From NCBI RefSeq assembly GCF_014650815.1, contig NZ_BMVR01000007.1, forward strand, positions 1 through 64,000: a stretch of DNA of 64,000 nt, written 5' to 3'. This DNA is from Streptomyces flavofungini. Its GTDB lineage: Bacteria > Actinomycetota > Actinomycetes > Streptomycetales > Streptomycetaceae. Both the position numbers and the translations under genes were made by a program. Positions within the stretch are counted from its first letter, which is position 1, and each line of letters starts with the position of its first letter. The notes below the pieces were generated by a model that was not told the DNA's origin, ran no database searches, and saw nothing but the letters and a program-made list of their open reading frames with translations. Shown here piece by piece: positions 17,123 through 24,736 of this stretch.

Positions 17123-17770
17123 GTGCGGACAAGCGAGTTGGGCGTACGCGGCGCGTACGCGTTCACTCCCACCGTCTTCCCCGACGAACGGGGCCTGTTC
17201 GTCGCCCCCTACCAGCGGCCCGCGTACACCCGTGCCGTCGGCGGCCCGCTGTTCCCGGTGGCGCAGACCGGGCACAGCCGGTCCCGGCGCGGGGTCGTCC
17301 GCGGCGTCCACTTCACCCGTACGCCGCCCGGCATGGCCACCTACGTCCACTGCGCCCGCGGCAGCGCGCTCGACCTGGTCGTCGACCTGCGCCTCGGCTC
17401 CCCGACGTTCGGCCGCTGGGACTGCCTGGTCCTGGACGCGGAGACGTTCCGTGCGGTGCACCTGCCGGTCGGCGTCGGTCACGCCTTCCAGGCCCTGGAG
17501 GACGACACGGTGATGGAGTACCTGCTGTCCGGCGGGTACGCGGCCGACGACGAGAAGGCGGTGTCGGTGGCCGACCCCGCCCTGGCGCTCCCCCTGCGCG
17601 AGGACCTGCCGCGCCTCCTGTCCCCTCGCGACCGGAGCGCGCCGACGCTGGCCGCGGCCGAACGGGCGGGTCTGCTGCCGGAGTACGAGACGTGTCTGCG
17701 CCTCGACGCCCGCCTGCGGGAGGCGGCGCTTGCGGGGGCGGGCGCGCGTGAGGGGGAGCGTCATGGGTGA
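17123..17770 (+). CDS. dTDP-4-keto-6-deoxyhexose 3,5-epimerase (RmlC-like)
   Basis: A 215-residue cupin of the RmlC/EvaD family with FPDERGLFVAPYQ, the RGVHFTRTPPGMATYVHCARG active-site region with catalytic His, and PVGVGHAFQALEDDTVMEYLLS. It inverts C-5 (and sometimes C-3), switching the sugar to the L series. The GTG start follows GAAGGGAAAG. It overlaps the downstream ketoreductase start by 8 bases. Sequence alone does not separate mono- from bis-epimerase. Confidence 0.92.
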   Translation: MRTSELGVRGAYAFTPTVFPDERGLFVAPYQRPAYTRAVGGPLFPVAQTGHSRSRRGVVRGVHFTRTPPGMATYVHCARGSALDLVVDLRLGSPTFGRWDCLVLDAETFRAVHLPVGVGHAFQALEDDTVMEYLLSGGYAADDEKAVSVADPALALPLREDLPRLLSPRDRSAPTLAAAERAGLLPEYETCLRLDARLREAALAGAGAREGERHG

Positions 17771-19010
17771 GGCGGGGCCGGGGGGCGGGTCCGGAGTCAC
17801 GGGCACCGGCACCTGCGGCGGGCTCGGCAGCTCCGGAGGACTCGGCACCTCCGGCGACACGGGCACCTCAGGCGGCACCGGCACCTCCGGGGGGCCCGCC
17901 CCCGACCCCCCGCCCGTCGGCGCCGCCCCGCCCCGCGTCGTCGTGCTCGGCGCCTCCGGCTTCCTCGGCTCCGCCGTCGCCGCGATGCTCGCCCGGCGGC
18001 ACCTGCGCCTGCGTCTGGTGGCGCGCCGCCCCAGCGCGGTCCCGCCCGATGCGGTGGCCGACGTCGAGGTGCGGGCCGCCGATCTCACCGACACCGCGAG
18101 CCTGGCCGCCGCCGTCGGCGACGTCGACGCGATCGTGCACCTGGTGTGCCACCGGTCCGGCGCGCGAGCCTGGCGTACCGACGACGATCCGCTGGGGGAG
18201 TGGGTCAACGTCGGCATGGTGCACGCGCTCGTCGACCTCCTGCGCGCGGCTCCCGGAGCGCGGCGGCCTGCGTGTGTCTTCGCCGGGTCGGCCAGCCAGG
18301 TGGGCCTGACCGACCGGGACCGCGTCGACGGCACCGAGGAGGACCGTCCGGCCAGCGGCTACGACCGCCACAAGTCCCTCGCCGAACGGGCGCTCCTCGA
18401 CGCCACCCGCGAGGGCGTACTGCACGCGGTGTCGCTGAGACTGCCGACCGTCTACGGCGAGAGCCGCACGCCGACCGCGGCCGACGGCGGCGTGGTGACC
18501 GCCATGGCCCGGCGCGCCCTGGCCGACGAGCCGCTGACGGTGTGGCGCGACGGCACCATCGGCCGGGACCTGCTGCACGTCGATGACGCGGCCCGCGCCC
18601 TCGTCACCGGACTCGACCGCGTCGGCGAACTCGCCGGGCGCCACTGGGTGGTGGGCACCGGCCGCATGACCACACTCGGCGACCTCTTCCGCACCGTTGC
18701 CCGCCTCACCGCCGACGCGACCGGCCGGCCCCCGGTCCCCGTCGTCACCGTCGAGCCCCCGGACCACGCGACCCCGGTCGACTTCCACAGCTTCACGGTC
18801 GACGCCGCCGCCTTCCACCGGGCCACCGGCTGGGAACCGAGGGTGCCGCTGCGGGCGGGGCTGGCGCGGACGGTGGGCGCGTTGGCGCGGGTCGGCGGGG
18901 TGGGCGTGCCGGACGCAGCGGGCGGGGCGGACCAGTCGGGAGGGGCGGGCGAGGTGGCCGCGAGCGGCAAGGCGGGCAGGCCGGATTGGACGATCGATTC
19001 CCCGAGGTGA
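17763..19010 (+). CDS. NDP-hexose 4-ketoreductase (extended SDR)
   Basis: A 415-residue SDR/NAD-epimerase-like reductase that would finish the sugar by reducing the C-4 keto group. The NAD(P) motif VVVLGASGFLGSAVA starts near residue 60, the catalytic YDRHKSLAERALL has Y-x-x-x-K, and RLPTVYGES follows. The first 58 residues are an unusual Gly/Ser/Thr-rich low-complexity extension made of degenerate GTSGG-like repeats. ATG at 17763 has GAGGGGGAG behind it and lies inside the epimerase gene. A later start nearer residue 55 would remove the extension but has no visible ribosome binding site. Confidence 0.88.
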   Translation: MGEAGPGGGSGVTGTGTCGGLGSSGGLGTSGDTGTSGGTGTSGGPAPDPPPVGAAPPRVVVLGASGFLGSAVAAMLARRHLRLRLVARRPSAVPPDAVADVEVRAADLTDTASLAAAVGDVDAIVHLVCHRSGARAWRTDDDPLGEWVNVGMVHALVDLLRAAPGARRPACVFAGSASQVGLTDRDRVDGTEEDRPASGYDRHKSLAERALLDATREGVLHAVSLRLPTVYGESRTPTAADGGVVTAMARRALADEPLTVWRDGTIGRDLLHVDDAARALVTGLDRVGELAGRHWVVGTGRMTTLGDLFRTVARLTADATGRPPVPVVTVEPPDHATPVDFHSFTVDAAAFHRATGWEPRVPLRAGLARTVGALARVGGVGVPDAAGGADQSGGAGEVAASGKAGRPDWTIDSPR

Positions 19011-19011
19011 C

Positions 19012-19040
19012 GGGCTGGGTTCGCAGCGAACACTCAGCCC
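19012..19040. terminator. Hairpin between convergent ketoreductase and VOC genes
   Basis: Outer stem GGGCTG (19012-19017) with CAGCCC (19035-19040) and inner stem GTTCG/CGAAC (19019-19031), with small bulges. It overlaps the VOC stop codon and can terminate in both directions. It marks the right end of locus 1. Confidence 0.55.
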
Positions 19041-19474
19041 AGTTGCTCGGCCAGGCCGACGATGACGCCTTCCGGGCCGCGGACGTAGCAGAGCAGATAG
19101 CTGTCCTCGAACCGGGCGATCTCGCCGAGGAGTTCGGCGCCGTGCGGGCGCAGGCGGGCGAGGGTGTCCTTGAGGTCGTCGACGGCGAACATGACGCGGT
19201 GGGTGCCCAGGATGTTGTGCGGCCGGTTGCGCGGCCCGTCGCTGATCGCCGCGGGGCTGCGGTACTTCGCCAGTTCGAGGCGGCTGTGGCCGTCCGGGGT
19301 CCGGACCATCGCGATGTCGCAGCGGACGCCGTCGAGTCCGGTGCACTGGTCGGCGACGAGGCCCTCGACCTGCGTCCTGCCCTCCAGCTCCATCCCGAGT
19401 TCCACGAAGAACGCGACGGCGGCGTCCAGGTCCTCGACGACGATGCCGACGTTGTCCATCCGCTGAATCGCCAT
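19034..19474 (-). CDS. VOC/glyoxalase-family protein
   Basis: A 146-residue vicinal-oxygen-chelate fold protein. MDNVGIVVEDLDAAVAFFVELG opens the first beta-alpha-beta module, HRVMFAVDDLKDTLARLR the second, and RGPEGVIVGLAEQLG ends it. The ATG follows AAGGAG. Such proteins range from lyases and dioxygenases to drug-binding resistance proteins, and the metal ligands cannot be assigned with certainty. It sits just outside locus 1 and could be a resistance or housekeeping function. Confidence 0.85.
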   Translation of the reverse strand: MAIQRMDNVGIVVEDLDAAVAFFVELGMELEGRTQVEGLVADQCTGLDGVRCDIAMVRTPDGHSRLELAKYRSPAAISDGPRNRPHNILGTHRVMFAVDDLKDTLARLRPHGAELLGEIARFEDSYLLCYVRGPEGVIVGLAEQLG

Positions 19475-19777
19475 GCTGGTTTCTCCTTCATCCTCGTGCG
19501 GCCGGTGGTGGCCGCTGCTGCCCCTGGGACGGAGCCGGTCGCACGTTCTCGACATCCGCGGACGCGAAACTCCGAAAGAACTTCCGCCACCGTGACGCTT
19601 CCTCGGAACCGTCGTCCCCCACGCCGGGTCCCGCAGGACCTGGTCGAAGAGGGCCCGCAGCCACCGTAAGCGCAGGCGGGCGCAGACGCTCCCCTTGATC
19701 AACACGCGGACCGGGCACGGGTCCGGCCGTCACGAGGGGGAACTGCGGGCGTCACCGACCGCCAGGGTCGACGCCTG
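19475..19777. other. Gene-poor gap
   Basis: About 300 bases between the VOC gene and the truncated GNAT. No gene or RNA was recognised. It should hold the VOC promoter and possibly decayed upstream coding sequence of the GNAT relic. Confidence 0.4.
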
Positions 19778-20098
19778 GTGCTCGACGAGATCACGGACGA
19801 GAACGGGCGTGCTGGCGCCGATGGGGCGCCCGCGGACGACCACGGCCGGTTCGTCGCCGCCCTCGGCGCCCCGTGCCTGCTGCCCTCCCTGCGCGGCGGG
19901 GCGTGGAACGCGCTCGCGATCCGAGCCGTGATCCGGCGCCTCGCCGCCTTCCCTTCCTGCCGGGAGATCCAGCTCTCGTACCACCCGGAGAACGCGCCCG
20001 CCGCGCGCCTCTGCGCCGAGCTCGGCTGCGCGCCCACCGGCGACTTCGAGGACGAGGAGGCCGTCGCCGCGCGGGGCGTCGCTTCGCCCATCGCGTGA
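19778..20098 (+). pseudogene. Truncated GNAT acetyltransferase relic
   Basis: The 106-residue frame matches only the C-terminal half of GNAT acetyltransferases (VIRRLAAFPSCREIQLSYHPENAPAARLCAELG, then a GDFEDEEAVA end), as in spermidine/aminoglycoside-type enzymes. The N-terminal acyl-CoA half is missing. The frame stays open upstream (reading GVTDRQGRRLVLDEI) but has no start with a ribosome binding site. It is probably a gene fragment; a minimal expressed protein is less likely. Confidence 0.5.
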
Positions 20099-20193
20099 CC
20101 GGGCCGGTCACCACCAGCTGCCGGTGGTATCCGCCCAGGCGGACCCGGACGTCGTACGGAGTGGTGCGCGGCGCGCGCCCGGGCGCCGCCCCC

Positions 20194-20898
20194 TCAGTGC
20201 CCCATCCCCAGCCCCCCGTCCACCGGCACCACAGCCCCCGTGATGTACCCGGCGTCCGGCCCCGCGAGGAACGCGACCACCGTCGCCACCTCCGCCGGCG
20301 TGCCCACGCGGCCCAGTGGCACGGCCTCCGTCATGGCGGCGAGCCGGGCCTCGGGCAGGGACGCCGTCATGTCCGTGTCGATGAGACCGGCCGCGACGAC
20401 GTTCACCGTGATGTTCCGCGGCGCCAGCTCGCGGGCGAGGGAGCGGCCGAAGCCGATGAGGCCCGCCTTGGAGGCGGCGTAGTTCGCCTGGCCCGCCGTG
20501 CCGAGCAGCGCGGAGACCGACGAGATGAGGACGACGCGGCCCCGGCGCGCGCTCATCATGGGGCGCACGGCGCGCTTGGCGACGCGGTAGGCGCCGCCGA
20601 GGTTGGTGTCGAGCACGGCGGCGAAGTCGTCCTCGGCCATCACCGCGAGCAGGCGGTCACGCGTGATGCCCGCGTTCGCGACGAGCACCTCCACCGCGCC
20701 CTGCTCCGCCTCGACCTCCTTGAACGCGCGGTCCACCTGCCCCGGGTCCGTCACGTCGCACCGCACCCCGAACAGCCCCGCGGGCGGCGGGCCCGACCGG
20801 AACGTGACGGCCACCCGGTCGCCGTCCCCGGCCAGCCGCCGGGCCACCGCGAGCCCGATCCCCCGGTTCCCGCCCGTCACCAGAACCGAACGCGTCAT
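20194..20898 (-). CDS. fabG: 3-oxoacyl-ACP reductase (FabG-like SDR)
   Basis: A 234-residue classical SDR. It has the NADPH motif VTGGNRGIGLAVARRL, NAG in LVANAGITRD, and the catalytic Ser/Tyr/Lys in ISSVSALLGTAGQANYAASKAG. The C-terminal GYITGAVVPVDGGLGMGH is typical of FabG. It reduces beta-ketoacyl-ACP with NADPH. A longer open frame extends upstream through the next gene but is not coding. It lies 50 bases downstream of a TetR gene on the same strand and may be co-transcribed with it. Confidence 0.9.
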   Translation of the reverse strand: MTRSVLVTGGNRGIGLAVARRLAGDGDRVAVTFRSGPPPAGLFGVRCDVTDPGQVDRAFKEVEAEQGAVEVLVANAGITRDRLLAVMAEDDFAAVLDTNLGGAYRVAKRAVRPMMSARRGRVVLISSVSALLGTAGQANYAASKAGLIGFGRSLARELAPRNITVNVVAAGLIDTDMTASLPEARLAAMTEAVPLGRVGTPAEVATVVAFLAGPDAGYITGAVVPVDGGLGMGH

Positions 20899-20948
20899 CG
20901 CTTCCTCCCCCGTCTCGCGCGGACTTGCCCTGACCGCCCCGCCGCGGC

Positions 20949-21740
20949 CTACGGCGAGCGGCGGAGCACCAACTGCTCGATCCCGTCCAGGAGTCGCTCC
21001 AGGCCGAACTCGAACGGAGTCCCGGAGTACGGCGTGCCGCCCGCCGCCAGCGCCCGGCGCAGCGCCGGGTACCGGTCGAAGTCGACCAGCCGCCCGAGGG
21101 CTTGGTCGCGCTCCCGCGTGTCCTCGGAGCCGGCCTCGGCGCCGGGGTCGTGGTCGTGGTCGGCCTCGGATCCTGTACCGGACGCGATGTCGGCGCGCCG
21201 GGGTTCGGGCCCCCGCAACCGCCCGAGCCCCCGCACATACGCGTCCACCGTCTCGATCGCCGACAGCTTCTCCGTCTCGCTGAGCCCCGTGCCGTCGAAG
21301 ATCCGCAGCGCGGAGTCGAGCCAGCGCAGCATGTTCGGGCCCGGCACCTGCTCGGCCGCGCCCAGCTCCAGGACCCAGGGGTGGCGCCGGATCTCCCGCC
21401 AGTCGTCGTGCGCGAGGGCCGTCAGCTTGGCGCGCCAGTCGCCGGGCAGCTCGTGCGGCAGGGTCCGGCCGATCGCCACGGCGTCGAGCATCAGGGCCTC
21501 CAGCTCGGCCCGCCCCGGAACGTACGTGTACAGCGAGGCGACGCCGACGTCCAGCCGCGCGGCGACCCGGCGCAACGACATGGCGGCGGGACCCTCCCGC
21601 TCGGCCACCTCGATCGCGGCCTCGACGATCCGGTCCAGGGTCAGCCCGCGCGCCGGTCCGCGGGAGCCACGCGTGTCGCGGCCCCAGAGCAGCGCGAGCG
21701 CACGCTCCAGCGGCGTCGAGGCGGTCAGCGGATCCGTCAC
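20949..21740 (-). CDS. TetR-family repressor with TetR-type ligand domain
   Basis: A 263-residue regulator. The helix-turn-helix lies at about 40-85 (LTLDRIVEAAIEVAEREGPAAMSLRRVAARLDVGVASLYTYV). The C-terminal domain (WRAKLTALAHDDWREIRRHPWVLELG) resembles TetR_C. An Asp/His/Glu-rich insertion (SEADHDHDPGAEAGSEDT) interrupts the C-terminal domain. The GTG start at 21740 was chosen because it places the HTH at normal distance. It is divergent from an MFS transporter across a palindromic operator and probably represses both. Confidence 0.88.
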   Translation of the reverse strand: MTDPLTASTPLERALALLWGRDTRGSRGPARGLTLDRIVEAAIEVAEREGPAAMSLRRVAARLDVGVASLYTYVPGRAELEALMLDAVAIGRTLPHELPGDWRAKLTALAHDDWREIRRHPWVLELGAAEQVPGPNMLRWLDSALRIFDGTGLSETEKLSAIETVDAYVRGLGRLRGPEPRRADIASGTGSEADHDHDPGAEAGSEDTRERDQALGRLVDFDRYPALRRALAAGGTPYSGTPFEFGLERLLDGIEQLVLRRSP

Positions 21741-21806
21741 CGTGGGGCACCCTCCGGCTCGTACGCGTTCGCGAGCGGCGCACTCTTTGCGATCACCACG
21801 AAACTC

Positions 21807-21835
21807 AGTATACCGTTCGGAGTTAACCGAACAGT
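21807..21835. promoter_or_regulatory. TetR operator and promoter element
   Basis: An inverted repeat GTTCGG-AGTTAA-CCGAAC (21815-21832), with partial symmetry to 21812-21835, lies between the divergent TetR and MFS genes. A minus-strand -10 hexamer TATACT (21807-21812) abuts it, so a bound repressor would cover the TetR promoter. Confidence 0.6.
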
Positions 21836-21866
21836 GCTCGGTGTTGGCCGGGGTTAGGGCGGATTC

Positions 21867-23585
21867 ATGATCGGAGACATTCCCGCGGCACCCACGAAGA
21901 GCCCGCGGTCGCCCCGGCGGCGCGAGGAGCGGACGCTGCACGCCGCCGCGTTCACCAACGGCCCGAACGAGCTCTTCGACTTCATCCTGCCGCTCTGGGC
22001 GGGCGCGGCCCTCGGCCTGAGCGCCACCGAGGTCGGCATCCTGATGGCCGTCGAGATGGCCCTCTCCGTGATCGCCCGGCCGATCGCCGGTGTGCTCTGC
22101 GACCTCGTCGAGCGCCGCTACGTCGCCGCGACGGGCGCGGTCCTGTACGCGGCCTCCGCCGCCGGGTACGCCCTCGCGCAGAACGCGGCCTTCGCCTACG
22201 CCGCGGCAGCGGTCGGCGGAGTGGGTGGCGCCCTCCTGTGGGTCGCCGTGCGCGCCATCATCAGCGAACGCCTCGCGGAGGACTCCGCCGTCTTCCCGCG
22301 GCTCCTCGCCTCCCAGGAGACCGGCTCCTGGGTGGCCTTCATCGCGGGCATGGTGCTGATCGGCGAGATCGGCTTCGACGGGGTCTTCTGGGTGTGTGCG
22401 GGGGCCTGTCTGCTCGCCGCCGCGCTGTTGTTGTCCGCGCCCCGGAGGCGGGTCCCGGCGACCGTGCCGGATGGGGGAGCGGGCGGCGCTCGGGGCGTGA
22501 CCGGGCCGGCCGGGGCCCAGGGCGCGGCCGGGCCGGAGGATGTTCAGGGTGCGGCCGGATCAAAGGGCGCGGCGGGCTCGGCCATCGCCGGGCTCGGTGC
22601 CGTCGGGCGCAGGCTGCGCCCCATGCTGCTCGCCGTGGTCGTCACCATGGCGGCCGAGGCCGCGATCTCGCTGCTGCTCCTGATGCACCTCCAGCGCGAG
22701 TTCGACCTGGAGGTCGTTCAGGTCGCGTACGTCTTCCTGCCCGGCGCGATCGCCATGAGCGTCGCCGCCGAGCGCCTCCACGGGTACGTGGTCCGGTTCG
22801 GCCGCACCCGCATCCTGATGTGCGCCTCGTTCGCCAGCGCCGCCTTCGCGGCCGGTCTCGCCTGGGCGCCCCACCCCGTCGTCATCGCCGCGCTGTGGAT
22901 CCTCAGCGGGCTCGCCTGGGCCGCGGTCATCCCCATCCAGCAGGCCGTGATCGCCGAGGCGTCCGGCGAGCACACGGGCCGGGGGATGGGCGTGTACGAG
23001 TCCGCCAACCTGCTCGGCGCGCTGATCGGCGCTCTCACCGCGGGCATGCTGTACGACGGCGCCGACTGGACCGTCGCCTGCCTCAGCGCGGCCGCGCTGA
23101 TCCTGGCCGGAGCGGTCGTCGTGCCCCGCGCGGTACGGAGCCTGGGCGTCGCCGACGTGCCACCGCCGCCGCCCGGACCCGAGCGTGAAGCCGAGCCCGA
23201 GCCCGACCTTCCATCGGCACCGGAGCCGAAGGCGCCGCCCCGGAAGAGCGCCCCCGCCACGTCGAGCACGCCCGCCGAGAAGAGCGCGCCCGCGAAGGAG
23301 GAGCCGCCGAAGAGCCGCGAGCAACTGGTGCGCGAACTCGCGCGGCACGCGGCCGTGTTCACCGTCGCGCAGGTGCTCCTGATGCTCCTGGGGCTCTCGT
23401 GGCTGCGCGATCTGGTCACCCAGGACACCGTGGACGTGCTGCTCCATGGCGCGGGTCAGGAATCCGGCTTCGCCCGGGTACCGGCGGACGGCGGCAAGAT
23501 CTGGGTGTTCGTCCTGGTCGGGCACGCCCTGTGGACCGGCGCGAAATGCCTGGCCATGGCGGTCGGCCGGGGTGGACGCGACTGA
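21867..23585 (+). CDS. MFS transporter with long C-terminal extension
   Basis: A 572-residue major facilitator protein. Residues about 20-425 hold the usual 12 helices in two halves, separated by a Gly/Ala/Glu-rich loop (about 200-235) with repeated GAAG-type segments. A Pro/Glu/Lys-rich linker (about 430-480) leads to two more hydrophobic helices (AVFTVAQVLLMLLGLSWL and IWVFVLVGHALWTGAKCLAM). That extension is not part of the standard fold. It is probably a drug or metabolite exporter under control of the divergent TetR. Confidence 0.88.
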   Translation: MIGDIPAAPTKSPRSPRRREERTLHAAAFTNGPNELFDFILPLWAGAALGLSATEVGILMAVEMALSVIARPIAGVLCDLVERRYVAATGAVLYAASAAGYALAQNAAFAYAAAAVGGVGGALLWVAVRAIISERLAEDSAVFPRLLASQETGSWVAFIAGMVLIGEIGFDGVFWVCAGACLLAAALLLSAPRRRVPATVPDGGAGGARGVTGPAGAQGAAGPEDVQGAAGSKGAAGSAIAGLGAVGRRLRPMLLAVVVTMAAEAAISLLLLMHLQREFDLEVVQVAYVFLPGAIAMSVAAERLHGYVVRFGRTRILMCASFASAAFAAGLAWAPHPVVIAALWILSGLAWAAVIPIQQAVIAEASGEHTGRGMGVYESANLLGALIGALTAGMLYDGADWTVACLSAAALILAGAVVVPRAVRSLGVADVPPPPPGPEREAEPEPDLPSAPEPKAPPRKSAPATSSTPAEKSAPAKEEPPKSREQLVRELARHAAVFTVAQVLLMLLGLSWLRDLVTQDTVDVLLHGAGQESGFARVPADGGKIWVFVLVGHALWTGAKCLAMAVGRGGRD

Positions 23586-23665
23586 CTTCGGCGCCCCCGC
23601 GCCCCCGCTGCCGAGCGCCTGGCGGGGCTCCGGCACGCGTCGGCGGGAATTGGCCAACTCTTGTT

Positions 23666-23686
23666 TAATGCAGGGCAGTTGCATTA
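23666..23686. promoter_or_regulatory. Inverted repeat upstream of STAS gene
   Basis: TAATGCA (23666-23672) and TGCATTA (23680-23686) flank a 7-base spacer in an AT-rich pocket 150 bases before the STAS gene. It may be a regulator site; no matching protein is evident. Confidence 0.35.
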
Positions 23687-23835
23687 TTCTCCGCCCGTCG
23701 GGTATGCCAAGGGCAAGAACGTGCCACCCCTGTCCCCGGTGGCGACAGCTCATCGCTCAGACCCCGCCGGTGGATCGCACAGACTCACCCCGGAGCCGCA
23801 CTCACGGTGCACTCACGGTGCCACGAGGGGGAACG

Positions 23836-24207
23836 ATGCTCGAGGACCACGCCGAGTTCGGCTTCAGTGCCGACCTGCGGCAGGAGCGGCTGGTCGTCGC
23901 GTTCTGGGGCGAACTGGACATCCTCGCGGACGAGGTTCTCGCCGCCCCGCTCACGCGACTGGCACGGGAGTCCTCCCGTGACCTCGTCCTTGACCTGCGG
24001 GCGGTGTCGTTCCTCGACTGCGGGGGGCTGACGCTGCTGTGCCGCGCTCGGGACGGGGCACAGCAGCGTCAGGCGGGGGTGACCCTGGTCGTCGACAAAC
24101 CGTTCTTCCGGAAGATCCTCCGGCTGGCCGGATTGGCGGACACGTTCGAGATCACCGGGGATCTGGAGAGCGCGCTCATCGCGGGCGCGAAAGGTTCACC
24201 CGTCTGA
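23836..24207 (+). CDS. STAS-domain anti-sigma-factor antagonist-like protein
   Basis: A 123-residue single STAS domain of the SpoIIAA/BldG type, which normally binds an anti-sigma kinase and is switched off by phosphorylation of a serine. The loop here reads VSFLDCGGLTLL, with Cys62 where SpoIIAA has the phosphorylated serine of D-S-S-G. It would not be phosphorylated in the usual way and may be constitutively active or sense another signal. ATG follows GAGGGGGAACG. No anti-sigma or sigma gene is adjacent. Confidence 0.9.
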   Translation: MLEDHAEFGFSADLRQERLVVAFWGELDILADEVLAAPLTRLARESSRDLVLDLRAVSFLDCGGLTLLCRARDGAQQRQAGVTLVVDKPFFRKILRLAGLADTFEITGDLESALIAGAKGSPV

Positions 24208-24291
24208 CGCCGCGCCCGATTCCCCCGGGGCGGCCCCGGCCGGGCCTGCGGCTCGATCCCGGCCTGCCCGGCGCTCGCCCGAGCCCGCCGC

Positions 24292-24684
24292 TCAGCCCTC
24301 GCCGCTCTCGCGCTGCTTGTCCTTCAGGCGCGCCGCTTCCTTGCGGACGTCGGCCTGCGTGGCGCGCTCGCGGCGCAGCCACTCCGGGTCCTCCGTCTTC
24401 AGGGCGTCGATCTGCTCCGTGGTGAGCGCCTCGGTGACGCCGCCGCGGGCGAGGCCCGAGATGGACACGCCGAGCTTGGCCGCGACCACCGGCCGCGGGT
24501 GCGGGCCCGTGCGGCGCAGGTCCTGCAGCCACTGGGGCGGGTCGGCCTGCAGTGCGTTGAGCTCGGCCCGCGAGATCACGCCCTCCTGGAACTCGGCGGG
24601 GGTGGCCTCGAGGTACACACCCAGCTTCTTCGCCGCGGTCGCGGGCTTCATCGTCTGGGTGGTCTGGTGCGACGTCATGGTCAC
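24292..24684 (-). CDS. DUF5997 family protein
   Basis: A 130-residue actinobacterial protein of unknown function. It shows the family start MKPATAAKKLGVYLEATPAEFQEG and a repeat of the same pattern (VVAAKLGVSISGLARGGVTEALTTEQI), suggesting two related helical modules. The start is GTG 24684, or an ATG two codons later. It is divergent, 52 bases away, from a LysR-type effector-domain gene, a pairing I recall as common in actinobacteria. Confidence 0.8.
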   Translation of the reverse strand: MTMTSHQTTQTMKPATAAKKLGVYLEATPAEFQEGVISRAELNALQADPPQWLQDLRRTGPHPRPVVAAKLGVSISGLARGGVTEALTTEQIDALKTEDPEWLRRERATQADVRKEAARLKDKQRESGEG

Positions 24685-24736
24685 CAGGGTATCGAGCGCC
24701 TGAGCGACCGCTGACCACGCCGGGTAGCCTGGCGGG

